From contig CANNGA010000001.1 in assembly GCA_947504035.1 (NCBI GenBank), forward strand, positions 62,001-126,000: a stretch of 64,000 bases of DNA, read 5' to 3'. Positions 15,725 through 25,721 of this stretch are shown here, piece by piece; within the stretch, counting starts at the first letter, position 1; each line of letters starts with the position of its first letter. A program made the translations under genes and the position numbers. The DNA is from an uncultured Flavobacteriaceae bacterium (GTDB taxonomy: Bacteria > Bacteroidota > Bacteroidia > Flavobacteriales > Flavobacteriaceae). The notes beneath the pieces were generated by a model, which was given only the letters and a program-made list of their open reading frames with translations, made no database searches and was not told the DNA's origin.

Positions 15725-18574
15725 TTATAAGTTATTGATTGTTAGTGAAGCATAGTATTGCGTTCCTATAAACCCTGTACCTACAGCTGTAAAGTATTCA
15801 TCGCCTAATAGGTTTGTCGCTCCCACTTTTAATAGTGATTTTAACTTTGGTACTTTAAAATTAAGTTGAGCATCTAGTACATGATATGAAGGCACTTCAC
15901 CAGTAATAAATGGTGATTCCCATACGTAATTATCACTCCAACGCCATGCAACGTTAAAACCAAAGTTTTTGAAAAGCTCTGTATTGCCAAATGTGGTTTT
16001 AAATTTATGTTCTGGTGTATTAAACGTTGTTTGGAAATCTGAATTGGCCTGGCGGTCAAAATCTAATCGTGCAAACGTGTAATTTGCACCCAAATCAAAA
16101 TTGCCTAAAACTTTAGTGGTAACACCTATTGAAGATCCAAAAGAACTTACTTTCTCAGTGGTATTTGTATAGGCTCTATAGGCTTGAAAATCTTGATTTG
16201 CTAAAGCTATAGCAGCTAAAGGTGCATCGCCTTGAGCCGTAGCCGTTGTTTGTGTTAATTGTACATCACCATAAAAAGGATTTACAACGTCTACTGTTGT
16301 TAAAAAATTGTCATACTGGTTGTAATATGCGCTTACATCTACAATAAACTTTTTTATTTTTCCTCTATAGCCCACTTCGAAAGAACTGACTTGTTCTGGT
16401 TGGACAAAATCTGGATTTGCAATTTGTAAATCTGCTGGATTTTGAGAATTGGCAAATGCAGAGACAGAACTTCTAGTAAATGAATTGTTGTATGCGCCAC
16501 TACCGTCGTATGTAAAACTATCTGTTCTTAATACGGCTCTACCTGTTGCAGATAGAGCGTTGCCGCTAGCTGTTCTTATATCACGTTCAGGATTGTCGGG
16601 TGCACTACCCAAAAGGATGATAGGACCTACATCGAAACCAATGTATAGAGCCTGTGTATCTGGATTTCTAAACCCTGTTTGGAAAGATGCTCTTAAATTG
16701 TGTTTATTGTCTTTCCCTAAATTATAACCTACAGATAATCTTGGTGAGAAAAATGCATCAAAAAGTTCTGATTTGTCATAACGAATAGAGCCTGTTAATC
16801 TTAGACGGTCGTCTTTTAAAAGTTTCTTTTGAATTTGAGTATAGGCACCAGCTTCAGAATAGGGTATTTCACCATCACCGTCTGTATAGATAGAACCAAA
16901 AGAATTAAGCACGTAAGTTCTATAAGAACCACCAACTTGAATTTCTGCAAAATCAACCAAGTGGCTAAAGTTATAATTAACATCAGAGTGGTAAATCTTA
17001 GATTCATCTCTAAATTGACTGCCCGTTTGTATGTCAGAATCGGTTATAACGGTTTGGACTGCACGTTCAAACTCTGGTGTACCTGGTTCTAATCGTCCTG
17101 TGTCTGCTACGGTTCTTGCATTGGCATGCGCTTCATTAGCATTTAAACCTGCTAATGTACCTTGTAGAAATGCTCCAGCATATTCTCCAAACCATTGGGA
17201 ATCAGACTTCCATTGTCTGTTTACATTTACACCAGTAAATACCAAATCGTAAGAGTCGCCCGCATTATCTGCAGTGACATAACCCCTAATGAAGAAATTA
17301 TCATTTTTAATTTCGATTTTATGCTGTTGCAGAAAGAAATTATTTATAGAATACCTGTTCGAGCCTTGGTATAATGTTGAACCAGAGCCTATTTTCCCTT
17401 GATATTGAATTTCAAAATCATTTCCCCATGGCCTATAAAATAAACCCCAATCTTGTTTGAAACTTCGCGCTTGGTAATTGGTTAAGTCAACTTCATTATA
17501 ACCTGTTCTACTTACATTAACATCAGGAATGAGGTTAGCTAATGCAGGGTTTGGTAGATTGTCAAGGAACGCTTGGCTAGATTTTACATTGGCTAAATTA
17601 GTACTTACTAAATCTCCATAAACGTTGATCCCATCATAATCAATATCATTTTCTCGTGTACTAGAAGCATCAACAAAATTACCGTTTCTGTTTTTACCTC
17701 GGGTATCATTTGCACCCCAGTCTGTTCCTTTTAAGAAACTAAAGTTAACTTTTGCAGCAAACTTGTCGCTAAATTTATGAGCTACACGTACCCCGTAATC
17801 TAAATACTCGTTGTCTCCAGAAACGTCCTGAGAGGTAACACCATATTTATAATAACCACTAATGCCTTGATGGTCAAAAGGGCTTTTACTGGTCATAAAT
17901 AAAATACCATTAAAGGCATTGGCACCATATAGGGCAGATGCTGCACCGGGTAAAATTTCTACACTTTGTACATCTGTTTCAACCATACCTAAAAGATTTC
18001 CTAAGGGGAAGTTAAGTGCTGGCGCAGAGTTGTCCATACCATCTACACGTTGCATAAAACGTGTGTTTTGAAATGTAGCAAACCCTCTGGTATTTATAGA
18101 TTTAAAGGTTAAACTATTTGTGTTGATATCAACACCCTTAATGTTTTCTAAGCCGTCATAAAATTCTGCGGCAGCTGTATTCTTTATAGCTTTTAATCCA
18201 AAGCGTTCTATAGTAACAGGAGATTCAAAAACACGTTCTGGAGTACGCGATGCAGAAATAACAATTTCATCAAGAGAAGTTCCTTCTTTAAGAATGAGTG
18301 TTACTTTTGATGATTTTGATGTATAGTAAGTAGATGCTGTTTCGAATCCAACGCTACTAGCCTGAATGGTAAAGGGCGGTTTTTGACTAACAGTTAAATT
18401 GAAACCGCCATCAAAATCTGATATGGTACCGGATGTTGTTCCAACAATAATTACGTTAGCGCCAGGGATAGGTTGGCCACTAGAATCTGTAACAGTTCCA
18501 GAAATAGTTGTCTGTGCGTAGGTGAGTACACTAAACAAAAACAGTGTGAGTTGTAGAATTGTTTTCATCTGCAT
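15725..18574 (-). CDS. TonB-dependent receptor with N-terminal carboxypeptidase-regulatory-like domain
   Basis: A 949-residue outer-membrane transporter. A signal peptide (cleaved after about residue 20, ...LTYAQ) is followed by a CarboxypepD_reg-like beta-sandwich (TTISGTVTDSSGQPIPGANV, about 22-105), a TonB box/plug (DEIVISASRTPERVFESPVT, to about 230) and a 22-strand beta-barrel ending in an aromatic-terminated strand (YYASLTINNL). The substrate is unknown; no SusD partner is present. It is co-transcribed with the downstream GDSL lipoprotein. Its energy source is an ExbB-ExbD system like the one at 2.7-5.1 kb. Confidence 0.93.
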   Translation of the reverse strand: MQMKTILQLTLFLFSVLTYAQTTISGTVTDSSGQPIPGANVIIVGTTSGTISDFDGGFNLTVSQKPPFTIQASSVGFETASTYYTSKSSKVTLILKEGTSLDEIVISASRTPERVFESPVTIERFGLKAIKNTAAAEFYDGLENIKGVDINTNSLTFKSINTRGFATFQNTRFMQRVDGMDNSAPALNFPLGNLLGMVETDVQSVEILPGAASALYGANAFNGILFMTSKSPFDHQGISGYYKYGVTSQDVSGDNEYLDYGVRVAHKFSDKFAAKVNFSFLKGTDWGANDTRGKNRNGNFVDASSTRENDIDYDGINVYGDLVSTNLANVKSSQAFLDNLPNPALANLIPDVNVSRTGYNEVDLTNYQARSFKQDWGLFYRPWGNDFEIQYQGKIGSGSTLYQGSNRYSINNFFLQQHKIEIKNDNFFIRGYVTADNAGDSYDLVFTGVNVNRQWKSDSQWFGEYAGAFLQGTLAGLNANEAHANARTVADTGRLEPGTPEFERAVQTVITDSDIQTGSQFRDESKIYHSDVNYNFSHLVDFAEIQVGGSYRTYVLNSFGSIYTDGDGEIPYSEAGAYTQIQKKLLKDDRLRLTGSIRYDKSELFDAFFSPRLSVGYNLGKDNKHNLRASFQTGFRNPDTQALYIGFDVGPIILLGSAPDNPERDIRTASGNALSATGRAVLRTDSFTYDGSGAYNNSFTRSSVSAFANSQNPADLQIANPDFVQPEQVSSFEVGYRGKIKKFIVDVSAYYNQYDNFLTTVDVVNPFYGDVQLTQTTATAQGDAPLAAIALANQDFQAYRAYTNTTEKVSSFGSSIGVTTKVLGNFDLGANYTFARLDFDRQANSDFQTTFNTPEHKFKTTFGNTELFKNFGFNVAWRWSDNYVWESPFITGEVPSYHVLDAQLNFKVPKLKSLLKVGATNLLGDEYFTAVGTGFIGTQYYASLTINNL

Positions 18575-18734
18575 TAATTAGTTTAATTATGAGTGTTCGG
18601 CTATTTCTTTAATAGACACAACACCCTAAAAATATAAAAAAATTATGCACGCATAGTATTTTTTGTTAAAAAAAACATAAAATAATTGCGTTTTTAACAG
18701 AAAACAGGATTGAAAACAAGAATAAAAAAAAGAA

Positions 18735-18765
18735 AAAGAGAAGGTGTCGCTAAAACCTTCTCTTT
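18735..18765 (-). terminator. Terminator of glmS
   Basis: A perfect 11-bp stem (AAAGAGAAGGT / ACCTTCTCTTT), with a long T-run on the minus-strand side after the stem (complement of the A-run before 18735). It lies 10 bases beyond the glmS stop. Confidence 0.85.
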
Positions 18766-18774
18766 AGTGTACTG

Positions 18775-20622
18775 TTATTCAACGGTTACCGATTTCGCTA
18801 AATTTCTAGGTTGATCTACGTTTTTATTTAGCATTACAGCTATGTGATATGATAAAAGTTGTAGCGGAATTGTCGTTAATAGAGGAGATAGTGCTTCTAT
18901 AGTATCAGGAACTTCGATAACGTGGTCTGCAAGTTCTCTAACAATAGTATCACCTTCAGTAATAACACCTATTATTTTCCCTTTTCTAGATTTTATTTCC
19001 TGAATATTACTCACCACTTTATCGTAATGTTCTGCTCTAGTTGCAATAACTACTATTGGCATATTCTCATCGATAAGTGCAATAGGACCATGTTTCATTT
19101 CAGCCGCAGGATACCCTTCAGCATGAATATAAGAAATCTCCTTAAGTTTTAAGGCCCCTTCTAATGCTACAGGGAAATTGTAACCTCTACCTAAGTATAA
19201 GAAATTAGAGGCATCTTTATAAATGTCTGAAACCACTCTAATATGTGCATCAGATTCTAAAGCTTTTTCAATTTTATTAGGAATCATTTCCATTTCTAAT
19301 AAATAACGACGGAAATCAGAACTAGAGATAGTGCCTTTAGCTCTAGCTAATCTTAAGGCTATTAATGATAATACCGTAATCTGCGTGGTGAATGCTTTTG
19401 TAGAAGCCACACCAATCTCAGGGCCAGCATGTGTGTAAGCTCCTGCATCTGATTCTCTAGCGATAGATGAACCAACAACATTACATACACCAAATACAAA
19501 AGCGCCTTTAGATTTAGCCATCTTTATAGCGGCAAGAGTATCGGCAGTTTCACCAGATTGCGAAATTGCTATAAGCACATCGTTTTCGGTAATAACAGGG
19601 TTTCTGTATCTAAATTCAGAAGCATATTCCACTTCAACAGGAATTCGTGCAAGATCTTCAAAGATATACTCGGCAACAAGTCCGGCATGCCATGAGGTGC
19701 CACAAGCGACGATAATAATGCGGTTGGCATTTAAGAATTTCTTCATATTATCCTCGATGCCTGCCATTTTAATAATGGCCTCATCTCTCAATAAGCGCCC
19801 TCTATAAGTATCTACAATAGCTTTAGGTTGCTCGTGTATTTCTTTTAACATAAAATGCTCGTAGCCGCCTTTTTCAATCTGTTCCAAGTTTAATTGCAAC
19901 TCCTGAATATTTGCAGGCACTTCAGCATCATTTTTAATTTTTCTAACTTTTATTTTTTTGTGGAATCTGATAATAGCCATTTCTTCATCTTCCAAGTATA
20001 TTGCGTTTTTAGTATACTCTATAAATGGAGAGGCATCACTTGCAATAAAAAATTCGTCTTCACCAATCCCTACCGCTAAAGGACTTCCTAAACGCGCTAC
20101 AACCACTTCTTCAGGTTTGTTTTTATCGAAAACGGCAATAGCATAAGCCCCTACAACTTGGTTTAATGCAATCTGTACTGCTTTTCCTAATTTTACCTTT
20201 TCTTTTTTCTTAACCTCTTCTATAAGGTTAATTAAAACTTCTGTATCTGTATCTGATTTAAAAGTGTAACCTCTATTGATCAATTCTTTTTTAAGGGATT
20301 CGTAATTCTCGATAATACCATTATGAATAATGACTAAATCTCCAGAGTTTGACACATGAGGATGTGAATTCACATCATTAGGAACACCATGTGTTGCCCA
20401 ACGTGTATGACCTATGCCTAAATTACCTGTTTTTGTAATCTCGTTTTCAACACACTTTTCCAGTTCAGAGACTTTACCTTTGGTTTTGGCTACTTTTAAG
20501 TCTGTACCGTCATACAATGCTATACCGGCACTGTCATAACCTCTATATTCTAGTCTTTTAAGGCCTTCTATTACGATGGGGTAAGCATCTCTTGGTCCAA
20601 TATATCCAACAATTCCACACAT
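18775..20622 (-). CDS. glmS: Glutamine--fructose-6-phosphate aminotransferase (isomerizing)
   Basis: Makes glucosamine-6-phosphate from fructose-6-phosphate and glutamine, the first step of UDP-GlcNAc synthesis. It has 615 residues: an N-terminal class II glutaminase domain with nucleophile Cys2 (MCGIVGYIG) and two SIS sugar-isomerase domains (ISQSGETADTLAAI in the first), ending in the conserved NLAKSVTVE tail. No glmS ribozyme was recognised upstream. It is downstream of the DUF4270 gene on the same strand, with a 134-bp gap. Confidence 0.97.
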   Translation of the reverse strand: MCGIVGYIGPRDAYPIVIEGLKRLEYRGYDSAGIALYDGTDLKVAKTKGKVSELEKCVENEITKTGNLGIGHTRWATHGVPNDVNSHPHVSNSGDLVIIHNGIIENYESLKKELINRGYTFKSDTDTEVLINLIEEVKKKEKVKLGKAVQIALNQVVGAYAIAVFDKNKPEEVVVARLGSPLAVGIGEDEFFIASDASPFIEYTKNAIYLEDEEMAIIRFHKKIKVRKIKNDAEVPANIQELQLNLEQIEKGGYEHFMLKEIHEQPKAIVDTYRGRLLRDEAIIKMAGIEDNMKKFLNANRIIIVACGTSWHAGLVAEYIFEDLARIPVEVEYASEFRYRNPVITENDVLIAISQSGETADTLAAIKMAKSKGAFVFGVCNVVGSSIARESDAGAYTHAGPEIGVASTKAFTTQITVLSLIALRLARAKGTISSSDFRRYLLEMEMIPNKIEKALESDAHIRVVSDIYKDASNFLYLGRGYNFPVALEGALKLKEISYIHAEGYPAAEMKHGPIALIDENMPIVVIATRAEHYDKVVSNIQEIKSRKGKIIGVITEGDTIVRELADHVIEVPDTIEALSPLLTTIPLQLLSYHIAVMLNKNVDQPRNLAKSVTVE

Positions 20623-20756
20623 AGTTTCTTGATTTTAATATGTACGCAAATATGTAAAATAAAAGTTAACGAATAACAATTATTATACGAATGCGCTAAT
20701 TTATACGATAAAACTCATCTAAACGCTGAGAAGTTCTTTCAGGGTACGTTATTTTA

Positions 20757-22517
20757 TTATGATCTCGGTTCAGTAGAAAAAATCTCTAAACGCATTCTTT
20801 TGTTAGCATCATTGGTATTTGAGCCAACTAATACGGTACCTCTTGGCGTTATTACGGTATTAAAAGGGACTTCGGTAACAGTACTATTTTCTGTGCTATT
20901 ACCCAAAGGCGCGGTAATAGCGATATTAATATTATTTGTAGACACTAAACCTAATTTTGGATTTGGAAAATCGTTAAACAAAATATCATTTAGGTGATCG
21001 GTAACACGTAATCTATACCTAGAAACACGCTCTCCGTTTTCTACAAATGTCGTTCTTAAACTGGAACTAAAGGATCTAGCAATTCGTGTAGGCGTATCAT
21101 CTGGTGTAGGATCTTCATCATAATCAGAAATAGAACCGTTTGTGTCTAAATTATAGATGTAAAGTCTATCATGAGTATGGTAATCTTCACCATTGGCATC
21201 TACCGCGTTAGAAACTCTAGTAGCATCTTCATAGATTAAAATCTGTGCCTCGTTTATTAAGCGTTTTAGTTCGAAACGACCGTTTACTTGAGGTAAAATA
21301 TTGCCTTCATCATCGGTTTTACGATAGGTTTTCTTAAAACATTCTAATGCCGTTGCTCTAACCACAATTGGAGCGCCAGCACTATTTGTACCGCAATTAC
21401 AGTCCGTTAAGGTGGTGTCGTCAAAAAGTTCTATAACACCTATAGCACCTTCTGTACCTTTAAGGTATATTCTAGGGTCTCCATTAGTAGTGTCTGCATT
21501 TACTGGAAGTACAGAAGTAAAATTATTGATAAATGTATTTAACCGGTTGCCTGTGAAATTTAATCTATAAGATAAAGTGTTAGGCGCTACTGTTTCATCA
21601 TTAGTATAATTAATTATAATGTTAGCCCCTGGGTCTAAAAAATTAAGAAGTACCATGCTACCAGTGCCATTAAGCGCTTCCGCTTTGATGTATAAACCTC
21701 TAAAGAACGTCTCAAAAAGCCCTAAGTTTGATAAGGCTTCTGTATTCGATGAATTAAATAGTTTCTCTTGCCAAAAGGTTCTGTTAGCAGCTGTCTGTGC
21801 TAAATCTATTTGGAAAGCAGGTTCGAGAATAGTAGTGGTATTCGCATCACTATCTGCCTCTTCAGAATTAATAGCTCTCGGCGCGTTAGATATTTCGAAA
21901 GATTGAGACTCAATAAAGGTATGACCTATGTTGTCATCAAAATTTATCTCTTGAGATCCCAATAATGCCAAATTGTTTGAAGTGTCTTGATTGGCCCTAG
22001 AAAAATAATTTTCGGTATCATCTGTACTATTTGGATCGAAGTCTCTTAAGAAAAATGTATTTTCATGAATAGATAAATTTATAGGTTGCAGATTTACAAT
22101 GTTATTGTCTTGTACGAATAGAGAGTCTAATCGAAATATAGGATTCGCACTGTCACCACCTATAGCTGTACTAAAATACGGGATGGTTAAAATAACAGAA
22201 GTAACCTCTGGGTTAGACCCGAAATCAGGATTAAGGGTTTCAGGACTAACTTGTGTTACAATACTAGCACTAGTAGCGCCATATACAGGGTCATTAAAAT
22301 AGCCTAATAAATATGAAGGTAAATTGTTGATCTGTTGTGCCTCAATGTTAGCATTATAAGCGACAATGTCTATAACGTCTCTTGGGGTGTCAAAATTAAA
22401 ATTATCATCCCCAACAACATTACTTTCAATAGAAGTGAATTCTTCATCACAACTCACTGCCGCAAACACGATACATACCAATGTGAAAGTGTGTTTAATG
22501 ACTTTAAATATCTTCAT
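20757..22517 (-). CDS. DUF4270 domain-containing lipoprotein
   Basis: A 586-residue lipoprotein (lipobox AAVSC, Cys23) of a family found in Bacteroidota. The N-terminal segment VVGDDNFNFDTPRDVIDIVA and the LPSYLLGYFNDPVYG block are typical. The function is unknown; the protein is expected at the outer membrane. It sits between the single-domain glycogen-synthase-like gene and glmS, an order I recall from other Flavobacteriia. The gap to the upstream gene is only 32 bases, so they may be co-transcribed. Confidence 0.88.
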   Translation of the reverse strand: MKIFKVIKHTFTLVCIVFAAVSCDEEFTSIESNVVGDDNFNFDTPRDVIDIVAYNANIEAQQINNLPSYLLGYFNDPVYGATSASIVTQVSPETLNPDFGSNPEVTSVILTIPYFSTAIGGDSANPIFRLDSLFVQDNNIVNLQPINLSIHENTFFLRDFDPNSTDDTENYFSRANQDTSNNLALLGSQEINFDDNIGHTFIESQSFEISNAPRAINSEEADSDANTTTILEPAFQIDLAQTAANRTFWQEKLFNSSNTEALSNLGLFETFFRGLYIKAEALNGTGSMVLLNFLDPGANIIINYTNDETVAPNTLSYRLNFTGNRLNTFINNFTSVLPVNADTTNGDPRIYLKGTEGAIGVIELFDDTTLTDCNCGTNSAGAPIVVRATALECFKKTYRKTDDEGNILPQVNGRFELKRLINEAQILIYEDATRVSNAVDANGEDYHTHDRLYIYNLDTNGSISDYDEDPTPDDTPTRIARSFSSSLRTTFVENGERVSRYRLRVTDHLNDILFNDFPNPKLGLVSTNNINIAITAPLGNSTENSTVTEVPFNTVITPRGTVLVGSNTNDANKRMRLEIFSTEPRS

Positions 22518-22549
22518 AAATAGTCTGCTAAATGATGAATATTAAAGGC

Positions 22550-23359
22550 TTAAACTAAAACTTCAGTATTAAAAAACTGAGTGTAAGCTTCGCCGAATTC
22601 ATCTTTATTTTTATGTTCTAATACAGGTTTATTAGAATCTTTAATATACGTTTCTAAAAGTTCGGGTAAAGCTTCTGAACCTACGATGAGCGCATCAGAA
22701 TAATCAATGGCAACTTTCATTAAATTATTATAAGACGGTTCCTCTAGAGGTTTGATCGCTTCTTCGTCAATATTATCAAACTTAATTTTATTAACCATGT
22801 CTTTGTTTAACGTATCATCGAAGCTTTGATTGTATACAGAGGTTACAATTTTACTTTCGTTAAATAAAGGTTCATCTTTATAGTATTCTCTAAGGTATAG
22901 AGGTAATAGAGACGCCAACCATCCATGTACATGAATAATGTCTGGAGACCAGTTTAATTTTTTAACAGTTTCAATAACACCTTTAGCAAAGAAAATGGCA
23001 CGCTCGTCATTATCTTTAAATAATTCACCGTTTTCGTCGGTTAAAGTGGCTTTTCTCTTAAAGTATTCGTCATTATCAATAAAATAAACTTGAATACGTT
23101 CTTTAGGTATCGATGCTACTTTTATAATAAGTGGCATGTCTAAGTCATTGATTACTAAATTGATCCCTGAGAGTCTTATAACTTCGTGTAATTGGTGTCT
23201 CCTTTCATTGATATTGCCATAGCGCGGCATAAAAATTCTAATTTGACCACCTTGTTGATTAACCATTCTAGGTGCCTCGAACGACATTGAAGAAATTTCA
23301 GTTTCTGGTAAATAAGGCACTACTTCAGATGATACATATAATATCCTCTTATCTTTCAT
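22550..23359 (-). CDS. Glycogen/starch synthase-like protein, N-terminal GT5 domain only
   Basis: A 269-residue protein with the first Rossmann domain of GT5 glycogen synthases: ILYVSSEVVPYLPETEISSM at the start, PRYGNINERRHQ, and the WSPDIIHVHGWLASLLPLYL block near residue 140. Full-length synthases are about 480 residues. The C-terminal ADP-glucose-binding domain is absent, and the KxGGL motif of active enzymes is not seen (it is replaced by PETEISS). It may therefore lack synthase activity. It is divergent from panC. Product databases usually call it glycogen synthase, but function is uncertain. Confidence 0.8.
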   Translation of the reverse strand: MKDKRILYVSSEVVPYLPETEISSMSFEAPRMVNQQGGQIRIFMPRYGNINERRHQLHEVIRLSGINLVINDLDMPLIIKVASIPKERIQVYFIDNDEYFKRKATLTDENGELFKDNDERAIFFAKGVIETVKKLNWSPDIIHVHGWLASLLPLYLREYYKDEPLFNESKIVTSVYNQSFDDTLNKDMVNKIKFDNIDEEAIKPLEEPSYNNLMKVAIDYSDALIVGSEALPELLETYIKDSNKPVLEHKNKDEFGEAYTQFFNTEVLV

Positions 23360-23436
23360 ATATGGTTTGCTTTTGAAGATTCAAAAATAAAAACACGCAA
23401 AAGTACAAAATTTTATGCAAAGTCCTTGTAAAATCT

Positions 23437-23444
23437 TAAGTTTG
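23437..23444 (+). promoter_or_regulatory. Possible -7 element upstream of panC
   Basis: TAAGTTTG matches TAnnTTTG exactly and lies 24 bases before the TTG start of panC in the divergent intergenic region. No -33 TTG at the ideal spacing. Confidence 0.4.
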
Positions 23445-23468
23445 CACCCGTTAAATTTTTTATAAAAT

Positions 23469-24320
23469 TTGGAAGTTTACAAACAAAAAGAGGATGTTAT
23501 TCGCGCTGTAAGTGCTTTTAAATCTCAAAAGAAATCGGTTGGTATGGTGCCCACAATGGGGGCGCTTCATCAAGGACACCTGCAATTGGTTATAAAGGCT
23601 TTAGCGCAAAACGACTATGTTGTAGTGAGTGTTTTTGTCAATCCTACGCAGTTTGACAACCAAGACGACTTGAAAAAATACCCTAGAACGCTAGAAGCAG
23701 ATGTAGAATTGTTAAAAACAGTTCATAAAGATGCTATTGTTGTTTATGCACCCTCGGTTGAAGACGTCTATGCAGATCAAGTGGTTTCAGAACGTTTTGA
23801 TTTTGAAGGTCTAGAGTTCGAAATGGAAGGCAAGTTTCGTGAAGGGCATTTTGATGGTGTTGGTACCATAGTGAAGCGTCTTTTTGAAATTGTGACTCCA
23901 GATAAAGCCTATTTTGGCGAAAAAGATTTTCAACAATTGCAAATTGTAAAAAAGTTAGTCGAGAAACAGCATATTCCCGTAGACGTAGTAGGCTGCGAAA
24001 TACACAGAGAAGTAAGTGGTTTGGCTATGAGTTCGAGAAATGTAAGACTTACTAAAGCGCACAGCAATGAAGCGCCTTTTATCTATAAAACTTTAAAGGC
24101 TGCCAAAATTAAATTTGGCACAGAAAGTGCTACTAAAGTAACGGAATGGGTTGCGCAGCAATTTAAGGCTAACGACTTGTTGGCGTTAGAGTATTTTTTA
24201 ATTGCAGATGTATCAACCCTAAAACCCGTAAAACGCAAGTCTAATAACAAGCAATACAGAGCATTTATAGCTGTATTTGCTGGCGATATAAGATTGATAG
24301 ATAATATCGCTTTAAATTAA
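23469..24320 (+). CDS. panC: Pantoate--beta-alanine ligase (pantothenate synthetase)
   Basis: Condenses pantoate and beta-alanine with ATP to give pantothenate, a CoA precursor. It has 283 residues, the usual length. The nucleotidyltransferase HxGH-type motif is GALHQGH (34-37), with MVPTMG before it; further family blocks are [23 protein letters not shown] and SSRNVRLT. The start is TTG at 23469; no in-frame ATG precedes the conserved N-terminus. It is followed 13 bases later by panD, which supplies the beta-alanine. Confidence 0.96.
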   Translation: MEVYKQKEDVIRAVSAFKSQKKSVGMVPTMGALHQGHLQLVIKALAQNDYVVVSVFVNPTQFDNQDDLKKYPRTLEADVELLKTVHKDAIVVYAPSVEDVYADQVVSERFDFEGLEFEMEGKFREGHFDGVGTIVKRLFEIVTPDKAYFGEKDFQQLQIVKKLVEKQHIPVDVVGCEIHREVSGLAMSSRNVRLTKAHSNEAPFIYKTLKAAKIKFGTESATKVTEWVAQQFKANDLLALEYFLIADVSTLKPVKRKSNNKQYRAFIAVFAGDIRLIDNIALN

Positions 24321-24321
24321 T

Positions 24322-24329
24322 TATCTTTG
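24322..24329 (+). promoter_or_regulatory. Possible internal -7 element before panD
   Basis: TATCTTTG, an exact TAnnTTTG match, ends 4 bases before the panD start codon. If used, the transcript would be almost leaderless. A TTG at 24295-24297 gives a spacer of 24, one base longer than the usual range. Confidence 0.35.
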
Positions 24330-24333
24330 CCCC

Positions 24334-24684
24334 ATGCAAATTCAAGTCGTAAAATCTAAGATTCACAGAGTCAAATGTACAGGTGCAGAACTCAATTACA
24401 TTGGTAGTATTACTATCGATGAAGATTTAATGGAGGCTGCAAATATTATTCAAGGTGAAAAAGTTCAAATCGTAAATAATGATAATGGAGAACGTTTGGA
24501 AACCTATTGCATTCCTGGTCCTAGAAAAAGCGGAGAAATAACGCTTAATGGCGCTGCGGCTCGAAAAGTAGCTGTTGGTGATACCCTTATTTTGATTACT
24601 TATGCTACTATGGATATCGAAACTGCAAAGGTGTTTAAACCCTCTTTAGTTTTTCCAGATGAAGCTACAAACTTATTAAAATAA
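24334..24684 (+). CDS. panD: Aspartate 1-decarboxylase proenzyme
   Basis: Decarboxylates aspartate to beta-alanine for pantothenate synthesis. It has 116 residues and the self-processing site Gly24-Ser25 in [10 protein letters not shown], where Ser25 becomes the pyruvoyl cofactor. The active-site Lys9 (KSKIH) and Tyr22 region are conserved. It is co-transcribed with panC and the next membrane-protein gene, which begins 3 bases after its stop. Confidence 0.96.
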   Translation: MQIQVVKSKIHRVKCTGAELNYIGSITIDEDLMEAANIIQGEKVQIVNNDNGERLETYCIPGPRKSGEITLNGAAARKVAVGDTLILITYATMDIETAKVFKPSLVFPDEATNLLK

Positions 24685-24687
24685 AGT

Positions 24688-25656
24688 TTGAATCCTAAAC
24701 TTACAAAAGCTGTAAAAATTGTAGTGCCCTTGCTCATTGGGGTGCTTTTAGTTTGGTATTCTTTAGCTCAAATTTCTATAACAACCCTTGTTGGTTATTT
24801 TAAAAAGGCAGACTATACGTTTATCGCTCTAGGTGTTGTGCTTGGCTTATTAAGTCATTTGTCTAGAGCTTACAGATGGCGTTTTCAATTAGAGCCTATG
24901 GGATACCATGTGAAGCTAGGCAATAGTATCATGGCGGTATTTGCAACGTATTTAATCAATTATACCATACCGAGAGCGGGAGAAGTTGCAAGAGCATCGA
25001 TTTTAACAAATTATGAAGGAGTGCCTTTTGAGAAAAGTATAGGTACTATAGTCGCAGAGCGCATCGCAGATTTGCTTGTCATGCTAGGAATTATTCTTGT
25101 GACATTACTTTTGCAATTTGACTTTATCTATGGGTTTTTGGTGGAGCGCTTTAATCCTTTAAAAATAGGTATAGCACTCGCAGTATTAGTTGTTATAGCG
25201 GTTTTCTTTTTGAGATTTATTAAAACGAGTCCCTCTCCATTAGCTTTAAAGATAAAGCGTTTTGTAAATGGATTGGTAGAAGGCGCCTTAAGTATTTTTA
25301 AGATGAAAAAGAAGTGGGCTTTTATCGGGCACACGCTTTTTATATGGACGATGTATGTGTTGATGTTTTATGTCACTTCCTTTGCTTTGCCAGAAACCAG
25401 TAATGCGCCATTTGCAGCAATTTTAATTGGTTTTATAGCGGCAAGTTTTAGTATCGCAGCAACAAATGGTGGAATTGGCTCTTATCCAGAAGCTATTGTT
25501 TTAGCATTTACATTATTTAATTTGCCAGAAGATCCCAGCCGCGCTTTTGGTTGGATTATGTGGGGATCTCAAACCATTCTAATTATTATTTTTGGAGGGC
25601 TTTCTCTAGCGTATTTACCTATTTACAATAGAGGTAAAGGCACTAAAAAGCACTAA
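24688..25656 (+). CDS. Lysylphosphatidylglycerol synthase TM-region / UPF0104 flippase-like membrane protein
   Basis: A 322-residue integral membrane protein with about eight hydrophobic segments and blocks typical of the flippase-like LPG_synthase_TM family (LSHLSRAYRWRFQLEPMGY, FATYLINYTIPRAGEVARA and NGGIGSYPEAIVL). It lacks the soluble lysyl-transferase domain of MprF, so a transport or flippase-like role is more likely than lipid lysylation. The start is TTG at 24688, 3 bases after panD. This gene is part of a conserved-looking panC-panD-flippase-radA arrangement. Confidence 0.85.
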   Translation: MNPKLTKAVKIVVPLLIGVLLVWYSLAQISITTLVGYFKKADYTFIALGVVLGLLSHLSRAYRWRFQLEPMGYHVKLGNSIMAVFATYLINYTIPRAGEVARASILTNYEGVPFEKSIGTIVAERIADLLVMLGIILVTLLLQFDFIYGFLVERFNPLKIGIALAVLVVIAVFFLRFIKTSPSPLALKIKRFVNGLVEGALSIFKMKKKWAFIGHTLFIWTMYVLMFYVTSFALPETSNAPFAAILIGFIAASFSIAATNGGIGSYPEAIVLAFTLFNLPEDPSRAFGWIMWGSQTILIIIFGGLSLAYLPIYNRGKGTKKH

Positions 25657-25721
25657 AGATTACTTTTTAGCTCTAAGTTAATTTATTACCTTGCAAGTAT
25701 CAATTTACAAATCACTTACAA

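Noticed and set aside
20623-20756. glmS ribozyme upstream of glmS
   Set aside because: The leader is short, AT-rich and shows none of the ribozyme core. The class is typical of Firmicutes.
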